From the NCBI GenBank assembly GCA_003551785.1, contig PUNP01000095.1:1-8864 (forward strand): a stretch of 8,864 bases of DNA, read 5' to 3'. The stretch comes from Candidatus Brocadiaceae bacterium (GTDB lineage Bacteria; Planctomycetota; Brocadiia; SM23-32). Positions 1 through 6,142 of the stretch are shown here, one piece after another; position 1 is the first letter of the stretch, and each line of letters begins with the position of its first letter. A model generated the notes under the pieces. That model was given only the letters and a program-made list of their open reading frames with translations. It ran no database searches and was not told the DNA's origin. Position numbers and translations under genes: made by a program.

Positions 1-28
1 CATTGTATTTTTAGGCTAATCATGATAA

Positions 29-49
29 CCACGGGGACAAGCCCCGTGG
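29..49 (+). repeat. Hairpin repeat A, copy 1
   Basis: A perfect 8-bp stem, CCACGGGG (29-36) with CCCCGTGG (42-49), encloses the loop ACAAG. TCATG lies a few bases upstream and AGTCT directly follows. The same arrangement recurs at 99-119 and, inverted, at 151-171, marking a dispersed palindromic element rather than a single terminator; no T-run follows. Confidence 0.8.
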
Positions 50-98
50 AGTCTCCCTGTTGTTGGCGTTGTGTTTACCTGATAGTCAGTCATGCAAG

Positions 99-119
99 CC
101 ACGGGCACAAGGCCCGTGG
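99..119 (+). repeat. Hairpin repeat A, copy 2, with compensated base pair
   Basis: CCACGGGC (99-106) pairs perfectly with GCCCGTGG (112-119) around the loop ACAAG, again with TCATG just upstream. Compared with copy 1, the innermost stem pair is C-G instead of G-C: both arms changed together, keeping the stem perfect. Confidence 0.8.
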
Positions 120-150
120 GGAGGCGAATCTCAACGAAGGGATCAAGACT

Positions 151-171
151 CCACGGGGCTCGTCCCCGTGG
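151..171 (-). repeat. Hairpin repeat A, copy 3, inverted
   Basis: Read on the minus strand this is CCACGGGG, loop ACGAG, CCCCGTGG, followed by AGTCT and preceded by TCATG, so both stem and flanks match copy 1 in the opposite orientation. The loop differs from copy 1 at one base. Confidence 0.8.
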
Positions 172-189
172 GTCATGAGAAATACAGTA

Positions 190-208
190 ACACAAGATGC
201 CTTTCATA
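190..208. repeat. Palindromic repeat B, degenerate copy
   Basis: CAAGATGCCTTTCATA (193-208) matches 15 of 16 bases of the intact copy at 244-259. The left arm has lost GG (ACACAAG against ACAGGCAAG) and the right arm has T for G, so the stem is largely destroyed. Confidence 0.55.
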
Positions 209-237
209 GTATAGCACGCATCCCTGCATGCGCCCTG

Positions 238-256
238 GACAGGCAAGATGCCTGTC
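238..256. repeat. Palindromic repeat B, intact copy
   Basis: GACAGGCA (238-245) pairs with TGCCTGTC (249-256) around the loop AGA, a perfect 8-bp stem. A decayed copy lies about 50 bases upstream at 190-208. From general familiarity, GGCAAGATGCCTG-type palindromes are frequent intergenic repeats in some uncultured bacterial genomes. Confidence 0.7.
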
Positions 257-306
257 ATACATTCCGCCTGCACCTTTCCGGTCACGCTTCTAGCGGGATC
301 GAAAAA

Positions 307-321
307 ATGCTTTTAGGGCAT
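307..321 (-). terminator. Weak terminator-like hairpin after the ATPase gene
   Basis: On the minus strand, 15 nt past the ATPase stop, ATGC and GCAT can pair around a 7-nt loop and are followed by a T run (plus-strand A run at 302-307). The stem is only 4 bp with two G-C pairs, so termination here would be inefficient. The position is right but the structure is poor. Confidence 0.25.
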
Positions 322-336
322 GAAAAACTGACGTAT

Positions 337-1182
337 TTACTCCTCATCATCAACCGGTTCGGAAGCCGCGGTGCCGGGCACTCCCTCATCTTCGCCACGC
401 AAGGTGGCTTCGACTCCGCCTTCAGCATCACCACCAATGCTCCCCACATCGATATCCAGGTCCTCACGTCGTTCGATTTTGTCCAGGCTGCCGTCCCGAA
501 TCCATATAATGCGGTTGGAAGCACTGAGCATCTTCATGTCGTGAGTTGCGGTAATTATCGTCACATTTTCATCCGCATTCATTTGTCCCAGGAGAGTGAT
601 AATTTCCTTACCGGTTGCGAGATCAAGGTTTCCTGTCGGTTCGTCCGCCAGTATGATACTGGGAGAATTCGCCATCGCACGCGCGATAGCAACGCGCTGC
701 TGCTGCCCACCGGAAAGTTCGTATGGTTTATGATCATAGCGATCGGCAAGACCGACACGTTCAAGCAAATACATTCCCTTATCTCTTGATTCATCAGTAG
801 TCATTCCGGCGAAAGTCATCGGGAGCGTAACATTTTCCAGAGCACTCATCACCCCGATGAGATTGAACGTCTGGAATATATATCCTATTTTCCTGCAACG
901 CAACCATGCAAGCTCATAAGCATCAAGTTGGGCGACATCGACTTCATCGATATATACGTTCCCTTCGGTGGGTTTATCAAGACCACCGATCATATTAAAG
1001 AGGGTGGATTTCCCGCTGCCACTAGGCCCCATTATACTTATATATTCCCCGGAATTTATTTGTAAAGAGACCCCTTTAAGCGCCGGGACCTTCACCTTAC
1101 CCATAACATATATTTTTTTAACATTTTTGGTACGAACAACTGTTTGGGTTTGCATGTCTGTTTTTTGCGCCACTTCAACCAC
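337..1182 (-). CDS. ABC transporter ATP-binding protein, MacB/LolD/FtsE class
   Basis: This 281-residue cytoplasmic ATPase would energise the FtsX-type permeases of the cluster. All motifs are intact: Walker [10 protein letters not shown] (52-60), Q-loop YIFQTFNL (101-108, Gln104), signature LSGGQQQR (156-163), Walker [13 protein letters not shown] (176-187) with catalytic Glu181, and the switch histidine in TATHD (His214). The GNLD after Walker B and the spacing fit the MacB/LolD/FtsE class, which acts in mechanotransmission or lipoprotein extraction rather than classical import. The core ends near residue 235. The remaining ~45 residues form a strongly acidic, low-complexity tail rich in Glu, Asp and Gly, unusual beside the roughly 225-residue LolD. 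The start is GTG behind a perfect AGGAGG. It is the last gene of the set, and the only ATPase visible for two permeases. Confidence 0.95.
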   Translation of the reverse strand: MVEVAQKTDMQTQTVVRTKNVKKIYVMGKVKVPALKGVSLQINSGEYISIMGPSGSGKSTLFNMIGGLDKPTEGNVYIDEVDVAQLDAYELAWLRCRKIGYIFQTFNLIGVMSALENVTLPMTFAGMTTDESRDKGMYLLERVGLADRYDHKPYELSGGQQQRVAIARAMANSPSIILADEPTGNLDLATGKEIITLLGQMNADENVTIITATHDMKMLSASNRIIWIRDGSLDKIERREDLDIDVGSIGGDAEGGVEATLRGEDEGVPGTAASEPVDDEE

Positions 1183-1189
1183 TTTTGTA

Positions 1190-1195
1190 CCTCCT
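1190..1195 (-). promoter_or_regulatory. Strong ribosome binding site for the GTG-started ATPase
   Basis: A perfect AGGAGG on the minus strand sits 7 nt before GTG at 1182. It fixes this GTG as the start in preference to the internal GTG and ATG codons at positions 4 and 10 of the protein. It is the strongest ribosome site in the window. Confidence 0.75.
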
Positions 1196-1204
1196 GTGTA
1201 GTTT

Positions 1205-1234
1205 AATATATCATACCCCGGACAAGCCGGAAAA
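1205..1234 (-). promoter_or_regulatory. Candidate promoter for the ABC ATPase gene
   Basis: The minus strand has TGATATATT, an extended -10-like element with TATATT at 1210-1205, and a poor -35-like TTTTCC at 1234-1229 with an 18-nt spacer. Transcription would start near 1198, just ahead of the ribosome site. The CCGG-ACAAG-CCGG palindrome (1218-1230) lies within the spacer and could be an operator. Read-through from the upstream genes is equally possible. Confidence 0.3.
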
Positions 1235-1417
1235 GCCGTTTTTAGTTGCTGGTAACAGCCAACAGGTCAGTCGAATGCCAGCCGATACGAAAAGATGAAA
1301 TACTGCTCAATTCCCGAAAAAGCATCGATGCCGTTTTACCAACAACCATCAAATTTTTCCAAAAAGCAAGAAAATTACAATTAAGGCAAGTCCTCAGTAA
1401 ACCCCTTGAAGTCTATT

Positions 1418-2839
1418 TTAAGCTTCGACTCTCATGGCTTCGACAGGTTGCATTCGTGCCGCCGTGTAAGCGGGATATATAGCAGCAATCACACTCAGTA
1501 CCATACCAATGAGCAGAGAGACCAGTCCCCAAAACACAAGACTCATCCCAGGGAAGAATTCGAGCGCCAGCCAGTGGACTTCTTCGGTAGTGACATCTGT
1601 CACCCTGAAACTGAACAATATTCTAACAGCAGTGAGTAAAAAACCCACCAAAACGCCAGAAAGAGCGCCGGCCGCACCCTGGAAAGATGACTCTATGAGA
1701 AACAGGCGGATTACAAATCGGTCCAGTGCCCCGAGACATTTCATCGTTCCTATCTCCCGAAATCGCTCAGTCACACTCATCAGCATTGCATTTGTAATAC
1801 CCACGATACAGACGAGAAGACTGAGACTTACGAGCCAGATTGTACGAGGCCCCATCACGCTCCCCCTCAATTCTTCTCTTCCCATCCAACGTATTGAGGA
1901 AGCAAGAATACCACTTCGATGCAGCCAGACAAAAGTTTCCTCGCCGGCGTGAAGCGCATCTTCCAACGGCAAGTGTAATATCTCGCCATGACCGCGTTCT
2001 GCTATCCAGGCCAGGACACCCTGTGGAGTGTGGGCTATTTTCTCTGAGTCTTCCCGGCCTTCTGTTACCCTGTAGCCGGCCTGAGGATGGGTGGTCCAGG
2101 TCACATCTGCGGCGATGGGATGCGGCGCTGCCTCAATACGGTCTGGATCATCCAATATAAAAACGTCATCAGTAATTATAGCTGGAAGCAAATCGGCAAA
2201 ACTGCGGACAGTAGTGGTATCGACATCCGGTGGCCATAATTGATTGTAGCCGATGACCAAAACAGCCCCCCCATCCTGAACAAAATTATCAAGTGCGTTG
2301 CTTACTGTCTGATCTGTTCCAACGGGAAAGCCCAGAATGATGATTAAATTAGCCGGTAGATGACCCTGGGTTCCCTGAATTTGTGCCACAATCTCTTCAC
2401 TATCAGGTGAAAAAAGGAACGGTTCCATATTACCGTGGACCAGCAGCGATTCCATCATTTCCATTCCTGGTGCATCTTCGGTATCGTCTCTATCCAGAAT
2501 GCCTATGTGTAGCGCTATATCTTCATCAACCATAGCCTGGTCCTGTAAGACGTCCTGAACAAGGTGATACTTCGGGTGGTCCTCGCCCACGCCGTGCAAT
2601 GCGTTAGTAAAGGCACTATCGGTAAATATCGACATAAGAAAAGCTATGGCGAGTATAACTCCGCTCGTAGTAATTAAAGAACGCCACAATCTTATGCGGA
2701 TGCTTTTCCATGCGATCTCAATACCTTTTGAAAGCGGCAGCACTATCTGCCTTCCTACGGTGCTATTACGCATTGCTTTATTATCCTGACCATTATTCAC
2801 CAAAATGTCCTCCTCATCTGACAGATTAAAGAAAGTCAT
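1418..2839 (-). CDS. FtsX-type ABC permease with GATase1-like ectodomain
   Basis: This 473-residue inner-membrane permease has the MacB/FtsX layout. A cytoplasmic N-terminus contains the amphipathic WKSIRIRLWRSLITTSGVIL entry, the first membrane helix is at 56-72, a large extracytoplasmic domain spans about 73-330, and three membrane helices lie near 333-355, 380-410 and 431-456. Hallmarks are MSVTERFREIGTMKCLGA (354-371), where the coupling helix contacts the ATPase, and the IYPAYTAARMQPVEAMR ending (454-470). The ectodomain does not look like a standard MacB core. It has alternating strands and helices including LIIILGF, then ALDNFVQDGGAVLVIGYN (182-199), and later GVLAWIAERGHGEILHLPL (274-292), a pattern typical of class I glutamine-amidotransferase-like or DUF4350/GldG-like Rossmann domains. 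I see no Cys-His-Glu triad, so a binding role is more likely than catalysis. The ATG overlaps the PqqD-like stop, and its own ribosome site is weak, which fits coupling. The ATPase follows 235 bp downstream. Confidence 0.9.
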   Translation of the reverse strand: MTFFNLSDEEDILVNNGQDNKAMRNSTVGRQIVLPLSKGIEIAWKSIRIRLWRSLITTSGVILAIAFLMSIFTDSAFTNALHGVGEDHPKYHLVQDVLQDQAMVDEDIALHIGILDRDDTEDAPGMEMMESLLVHGNMEPFLFSPDSEEIVAQIQGTQGHLPANLIIILGFPVGTDQTVSNALDNFVQDGGAVLVIGYNQLWPPDVDTTTVRSFADLLPAIITDDVFILDDPDRIEAAPHPIAADVTWTTHPQAGYRVTEGREDSEKIAHTPQGVLAWIAERGHGEILHLPLEDALHAGEETFVWLHRSGILASSIRWMGREELRGSVMGPRTIWLVSLSLLVCIVGITNAMLMSVTERFREIGTMKCLGALDRFVIRLFLIESSFQGAAGALSGVLVGFLLTAVRILFSFRVTDVTTEEVHWLALEFFPGMSLVFWGLVSLLIGMVLSVIAAIYPAYTAARMQPVEAMRVEA

Positions 2840-3222
2840 GGAGCATTTTTATCTTCCAAAACAAAACCAATCAGTTTTTTTTTAGAAAGCTGATGGAGAA
2901 AATTCAGGAGTGATACCTCCGCCTCTTTGGAATTAAGATTATATTCACGCGCAAGCTCATCTATAAGTTTTTTGACGGAGTAATCACCATTGCATCGCTC
3001 CCATACCCACTGCCCGATCTCATCAAGGGAAAGTACCTTCTCTTTCGGAATAACGAAAACGAGTGATAAAAGTTTATAAATAAATGTTCTTCGCCTTGGT
3101 ATTGCAAGCTGCAGACCTTCTTGCTCCGTCTCTAATTCCTTGACTTTTTCATTTTTTACGGGAAAGGAATTCAGAACATCCTCTCTTGACAGTTCTCCTT
3201 TTTTAATTTTCCGTTTCTTAAT
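2836..3222 (-). CDS. PqqD-like small protein with a non-canonical ATT start
   Basis: The frame encodes about 128 residues. The second half matches the PqqD winged-helix pattern: LSLDEIGQWVWERCNGDYSV, then KKLIDELAREYNLNSKEAEV, then SLLNFLHQLSKKKLIGF. A basic PRRR motif and a hydrophobic stretch (TFIYKLLSLVFVIP) come before it. PqqD proteins and the related RiPP recognition elements bind peptide substrates for modifying enzymes; the role here is inferred and no such enzyme is in the window. The frame contains no ATG, GTG or TTG between its upstream in-frame TGA and its stop. The best start is ATT at 3222-3220, giving M-KKRKIKKGELSRE, with AGGTGAG at 3234-3228 exactly 5 nt upstream. An alternative CTG further in has a ribosome site too close to it. 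The gene starts 1 nt after the 289-residue gene and its TGA overlaps the permease ATG as ATGA, implying translational coupling. The coding call is strong; the exact start is inferred. Confidence 0.85.
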   Translation of the reverse strand: MKKRKIKKGELSREDVLNSFPVKNEKVKELETEQEGLQLAIPRRRTFIYKLLSLVFVIPKEKVLSLDEIGQWVWERCNGDYSVKKLIDELAREYNLNSKEAEVSLLNFLHQLSKKKLIGFVLEDKNAP

Positions 3223-3223
3223 A

Positions 3224-4093
3224 TTATCTCACCTCACCTGCGAAATTCTCCAATTTTGCTTCACCCTTTCCGATTTTGACGACGCCATAAATGTTATTGC
3301 GCTGCTCATTAATCCAAAAAAGCGCGGATAACTTTTTAAACTTCAATAATTTTAACCGTCCTCCAATCCTCGCATTTATTGCACAGGCTCCCGATCGAAA
3401 TTCATCAGTACCTCTTATATCTTCGACTTTCGCCGGGCCATATTTTTTTTCAATAAACTCCTGGAGCCAATTCCTCATAGTTTTTTTCTTCAGATGCATA
3501 TTGGCGACACTCAACCTGTGGTAAATGATTTCATCATTTTCGAATTGAAAAACAAGACTCAGGTGTCCGGAATGAAGACGGTGCGATTTTAACCGCATAT
3601 CAGCCGGAACGGAAAAGCAAAAACCGAAAACAGACCACATGGTTTTGCCTTTTTGCGGATGATCAGATAAAGAACGTATCACTTTACCGCTAATATCCCG
3701 AATATTTTCGCCTGAAACTCCATAAAACCCCATCATTACAACTCTCATACAATAAGTACACTGCAGGATATAATAGCAAATATCGTGATGTGAACCCTTC
3801 AGATACAACTTTTTACCTTGAAAAGTTTTCGCCTTATAATCTGCAGCACTAACCTCAGTATCACCAAACTCAATGTTATTTTTAATTTTTTTTACTTGTT
3901 TTTTAGAAATTTTATCTATATCGGCTTCACCTTCAATCCTATCCCAACGAAGTTGTATCCTGCATTTAATGCCATCATCAAGTACAACATAGCCACGATT
4001 GTGATCACCCTCAATATGAGAAGGCTCCCAATCCGGTGGTTTTTGAAATATCAATCCTTCCCATCCAAGATAATCCCAATTATCATTTTTCAT
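3224..4093 (-). CDS. Uncharacterised soluble protein with two related halves
   Basis: I do not recognise a named family for this 289-residue protein. It has no signal peptide or membrane segment and is probably cytoplasmic. Two halves look related. Residues 6-145 begin with WEGLIFQKPPDWEPSHIEGD, followed by a beta-rich stretch and a lysine-rich helix. Residues 153-289 begin with WSVFGFCFSVPADMRLKSHR, followed by a similar stretch and the helix KKKTMRNWLQEFIEKKYG. The 'hydrophobic-F-x-x-P-x-D/W' openings recall PsbP/DUF1795-type folds, but that is only a guess. The first half carries three close cysteines (106, 112, 115) that the second lacks at the equivalent place. The start ATG has no clear ribosome site; an in-frame TGA not far upstream excludes a longer start. 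The stop is 1 nt before the PqqD-like gene, whose ribosome site lies within the last codons here, so the two products are likely made together and may cooperate. Confidence 0.85.
   Translation of the reverse strand: MKNDNWDYLGWEGLIFQKPPDWEPSHIEGDHNRGYVVLDDGIKCRIQLRWDRIEGEADIDKISKKQVKKIKNNIEFGDTEVSAADYKAKTFQGKKLYLKGSHHDICYYILQCTYCMRVVMMGFYGVSGENIRDISGKVIRSLSDHPQKGKTMWSVFGFCFSVPADMRLKSHRLHSGHLSLVFQFENDEIIYHRLSVANMHLKKKTMRNWLQEFIEKKYGPAKVEDIRGTDEFRSGACAINARIGGRLKLLKFKKLSALFWINEQRNNIYGVVKIGKGEAKLENFAGEVR
3228..3239 (-). promoter_or_regulatory. Ribosome binding site deciding the ATT start
   Basis: The minus strand carries AGGTGAGGTGAG, two overlapping SD-like AGGTGAG units, inside the last codons of the 289-residue gene. 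The downstream unit ends 5 nt before ATT at 3222. Since the frame has no usual start codon, this placement is the main support for initiation at ATT. Confidence 0.6.
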
Positions 4094-4112
4094 TTTTGCA
4101 ACACTAAATCAG

Positions 4113-4128
4113 ATGCAATAGTTTGCAT
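4113..4128. repeat. Inverted repeat in the 40-bp gap before the 289-residue gene
   Basis: ATGCAA and TTGCAT form a perfect 6-bp inverted repeat around a 4-nt spacer, between the transporter stop (4134) and the next ATG (4093). It could be a short mRNA hairpin or a small protein-binding palindrome. A 12-codon minus-strand frame begins in it (ATG at 4128) and ends in an ATGA overlap with the following gene. A repeat this short can also arise by chance. Confidence 0.3.
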
Positions 4129-4133
4129 GTGGA

Positions 4134-6140
4134 TTAAAAAGATATCGCCAAAACGGATTGAATAATTAAAGCGACAGCGATTCCGACGGTTCCAATCAGC
4201 CCCACTCCGCACCCATAACCGGCCAGTAATATGGGGGCATAGGAGTGCCATTTTTTCTTTCCAAATTTTTTTGAAAAGAAATACCTACCAAGCAGCCCAC
4301 CAATAAACATGGGTATTGCCCGATGCGGCCATAAAGCAGCCCCTCCAATAACACCATAGAATAATCCGATCGGAGCCTTCACAACCAATAAAATCAGATA
4401 GAGCAACCCGGCCGAACCTGTGCCGATAAAGATATAATTAAGCTTAATAGCTTCCAACATCCAGGACTCTCCCTCCTCCAACAGCGATGAAGCCCAGAGT
4501 GCCCGCTGGATCGCAAAGAGAGGCCACATCCTTTGGACGAACGGATAGGTGGAAGATGGGATGTCTCCCATCTTCCATATAAGCTGCCAGAATAGCAGGC
4601 TGCAAAAACACATTATGACGAAACTCACAGCCGCCGCTTTGTACCAGCTGGTAAAAGATGTCTTTGTGAGTTCGGCTTGTTTGAATTGCTGTGCAAGAAT
4701 ACCATGGTTGAACATCGGAACCGGGGCAAACCATATATCAGAACCTTTATAACCACTCAAAATAAAGGCGCCCTCTCGCAGCATCGGGAACTGGATGCGG
4801 GTTAAGCTGCCTGTTATCCCAAACATTCTCGCAGATATATAAGAAAGCAGGGGAGTTACAATAAAACCGAATATGCCTGTAATCCAGACCGGGAAATCAG
4901 GCACCAGTATATAAACGATGATTATATAACAAACGGTTGTCAATCCCCATATAAGAAAAGCCAGCCAAATCGGATAATCGCCTCTTCCCTTAGGAAGCTC
5001 TTTTTTGATACCGCTGGTTTTTTGAGTAGAACGCATTTTCCTGATCGAAAGTATGACGGCGATGATCCCAACAATGCCAACAGTAATTCCCGTTCCAATT
5101 GTTATACTCAGCCACACATCGAGATCCGTTGTCACCTGAGTGGGGATCAGAGTCATTCCGGGCCGCCAATTCGTAATTATCCCCGTAGTATGCAAGATGG
5201 GATTCAATATCACACGGGTGAGTATGGAACCCGAAAAGAGTCCGACAACAACCCAAAAAGGAACGATAAATCCGGCTAAAAATGGACTTAAATCGGTCAT
5301 AATACCCATCGTGGCGGCAGGTAAAAAACGACCTACATGGGAAGTGAAATCGATAAAAGGGACCGGTATCAACGTGAGCGGCTCGGGCATAAAAAGCCCG
5401 GTAATCGTGGGGATTGTAACATAAATAAATCCATAGACCAATCCTATGATGGCTCCCACTGAAAAGACACTCCACCGCCAGCCCTCTTTACGTTCGCTTG
5501 ATTCGGCAAGCGCCAATGCTCCTTCCGAAGCTACACGAGCAATAGGAAAAGGTAATTCTTCAATATCGCTTGTGATCCTGAACAGCCCGTAACCTAAAGT
5601 AAAACGGTTGACGAGGAACAAAGTTTGGTGGATAAGAAGCAAAACAAAGACAGGTATCCAATCTACATGGAAAAAAGTGCGCTGCGCCAGCGCTTCGGAG
5701 TCGGGAGGCGGAACGATCCAGTGAGGGATGCGTTCACGTAGTCCAAATGCCTGAGCGTATTCGGATTGCACGAAGTACTGATCCCATATATTGGTTCCAA
5801 CGATACCACCTGCAATGACAAGATCGACTGCTCCCATCACGGCTCCTCCCATCATAAGGAAGGAGGCCATGATATACATCATGTAAATTTCCTGTTTGGA
5901 CAGGGAAACAAATGAGCGTTTGGCGGCTTCGACAAAAAGAATTATTGTTACCCATTGAGCTGCCCCGGCAAGAGGAGTGCCCATCATCAGGGTCAAATAT
6001 ATTGACCCCGGCAGCATAACCATCCCAATAAATAAAGCAGCCAGAACGACTTTAAAACTGAATCCGGATTGAAACTCCTCTTCCTCATCAATATCGATAT
6101 TTTCGATAGCCTCGGGATCAAAATCTGTAGGGGAACTCAT
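4134..6140 (-). CDS. OPT/DUF6785-like polytopic membrane transporter
   Basis: This 668-residue protein is almost entirely membrane-embedded, with roughly 13-16 hydrophobic segments, for example about 29-52, 60-72, 86-112, 161-180, 223-247, 283-305, 345-366, 391-412, 417-436, 500-521, 568-588, 591-602 and 633-664. The N-terminal 25 residues are acidic and probably cytoplasmic. The motif EELPFPIARVASEGALAL (194-211) resembles the LPFP segment of oligopeptide-transporter (OPT) relatives and of the DUF6785/DUF6784 proteins often labelled 'peptide transporter'. The early pattern of a membrane helix, MGTPLAGAAQW, then SLSKQEIYMMYIM also fits that group. From the family I infer a secondary carrier for peptides or metal chelates; the substrate cannot be read from the sequence. 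The ATG is 2 nt after the upstream permease stop, with a GAGGAG ribosome site inside that gene's end, so the two are probably co-translated. Family assignment is moderate; the membrane protein call is firm. Confidence 0.85.
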   Translation of the reverse strand: MSSPTDFDPEAIENIDIDEEEEFQSGFSFKVVLAALFIGMVMLPGSIYLTLMMGTPLAGAAQWVTIILFVEAAKRSFVSLSKQEIYMMYIMASFLMMGGAVMGAVDLVIAGGIVGTNIWDQYFVQSEYAQAFGLRERIPHWIVPPPDSEALAQRTFFHVDWIPVFVLLLIHQTLFLVNRFTLGYGLFRITSDIEELPFPIARVASEGALALAESSERKEGWRWSVFSVGAIIGLVYGFIYVTIPTITGLFMPEPLTLIPVPFIDFTSHVGRFLPAATMGIMTDLSPFLAGFIVPFWVVVGLFSGSILTRVILNPILHTTGIITNWRPGMTLIPTQVTTDLDVWLSITIGTGITVGIVGIIAVILSIRKMRSTQKTSGIKKELPKGRGDYPIWLAFLIWGLTTVCYIIIVYILVPDFPVWITGIFGFIVTPLLSYISARMFGITGSLTRIQFPMLREGAFILSGYKGSDIWFAPVPMFNHGILAQQFKQAELTKTSFTSWYKAAAVSFVIMCFCSLLFWQLIWKMGDIPSSTYPFVQRMWPLFAIQRALWASSLLEEGESWMLEAIKLNYIFIGTGSAGLLYLILLVVKAPIGLFYGVIGGAALWPHRAIPMFIGGLLGRYFFSKKFGKKKWHSYAPILLAGYGCGVGLIGTVGIAVALIIQSVLAISF

Positions 6141-6142
6141 TA

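Larger units (their letters stand above)
1..336. other. Non-coding repeat-rich region downstream of the cluster
   Basis: I see no gene here. The stretch holds three copies of hairpin repeat A, one and a half copies of palindrome B, an imperfect hairpin near 216-232 (CGCAT / ATGCG) and a small CGCT-TCT-AGCG stem at 285-295. Open frames cross it on both strands, but they run through the repeats and show no protein-like pattern. Confidence 0.65.
1183..1417. other. 235-bp intergenic gap between permease and ATPase genes
   Basis: This is the only sizeable gap inside the cluster. It holds a candidate minus-strand promoter and a strong ribosome site next to the ATPase. It also has a bulged hairpin at 1245-1263 (GTTGCTG / CAGCCAAC, loop GTAA) and a 4-bp CCGG palindrome around ACAAG at 1218-1230. 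I see no T-rich minus-strand terminator after the permease stop. A 35-codon minus-strand frame (1349-1242) fits here but has a weak ribosome site and no recognised similarity. Confidence 0.6.

Noticed and set aside
29..171. CRISPR array
   Set aside because: The repeat copies are in mixed orientation, unevenly spaced (49 and 31 bp between copies) and only three; no cas genes are present.
29..171. Rho-independent terminators
   Set aside because: The stems are strong but none is followed by a T-run on either strand, and the same element occurs three times in a row.
16..789. Long open frames on both strands across the left-end repeats and antisense to the ATPase
   Set aside because: They are made of repeat translations and the antisense of a certain ATPase gene; no domain pattern or ribosome site supports them.
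1246..2160. Plus-strand frames opposite the FtsX permease (for example 1509-1952)
   Set aside because: They are antisense to a clear permease and lack recognisable motifs or ribosome sites.
2836..4093. RiPP biosynthesis cluster
   Set aside because: A PqqD-like protein and transporters are present, but there is no radical-SAM, cyclodehydratase, lanthionine or protease gene and no convincing precursor in the window.
4090..4128. 12-codon frame ending in an ATGA overlap with the 289-residue gene
   Set aside because: It could be a leader for translational coupling, but it has no ribosome site and is too short to distinguish from chance.
4990..5475. 161-codon minus-strand frame inside the OPT-like gene
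   Set aside because: It is an out-of-frame shadow of an obvious membrane protein, with unnatural His/Tyr/Arg-rich composition.
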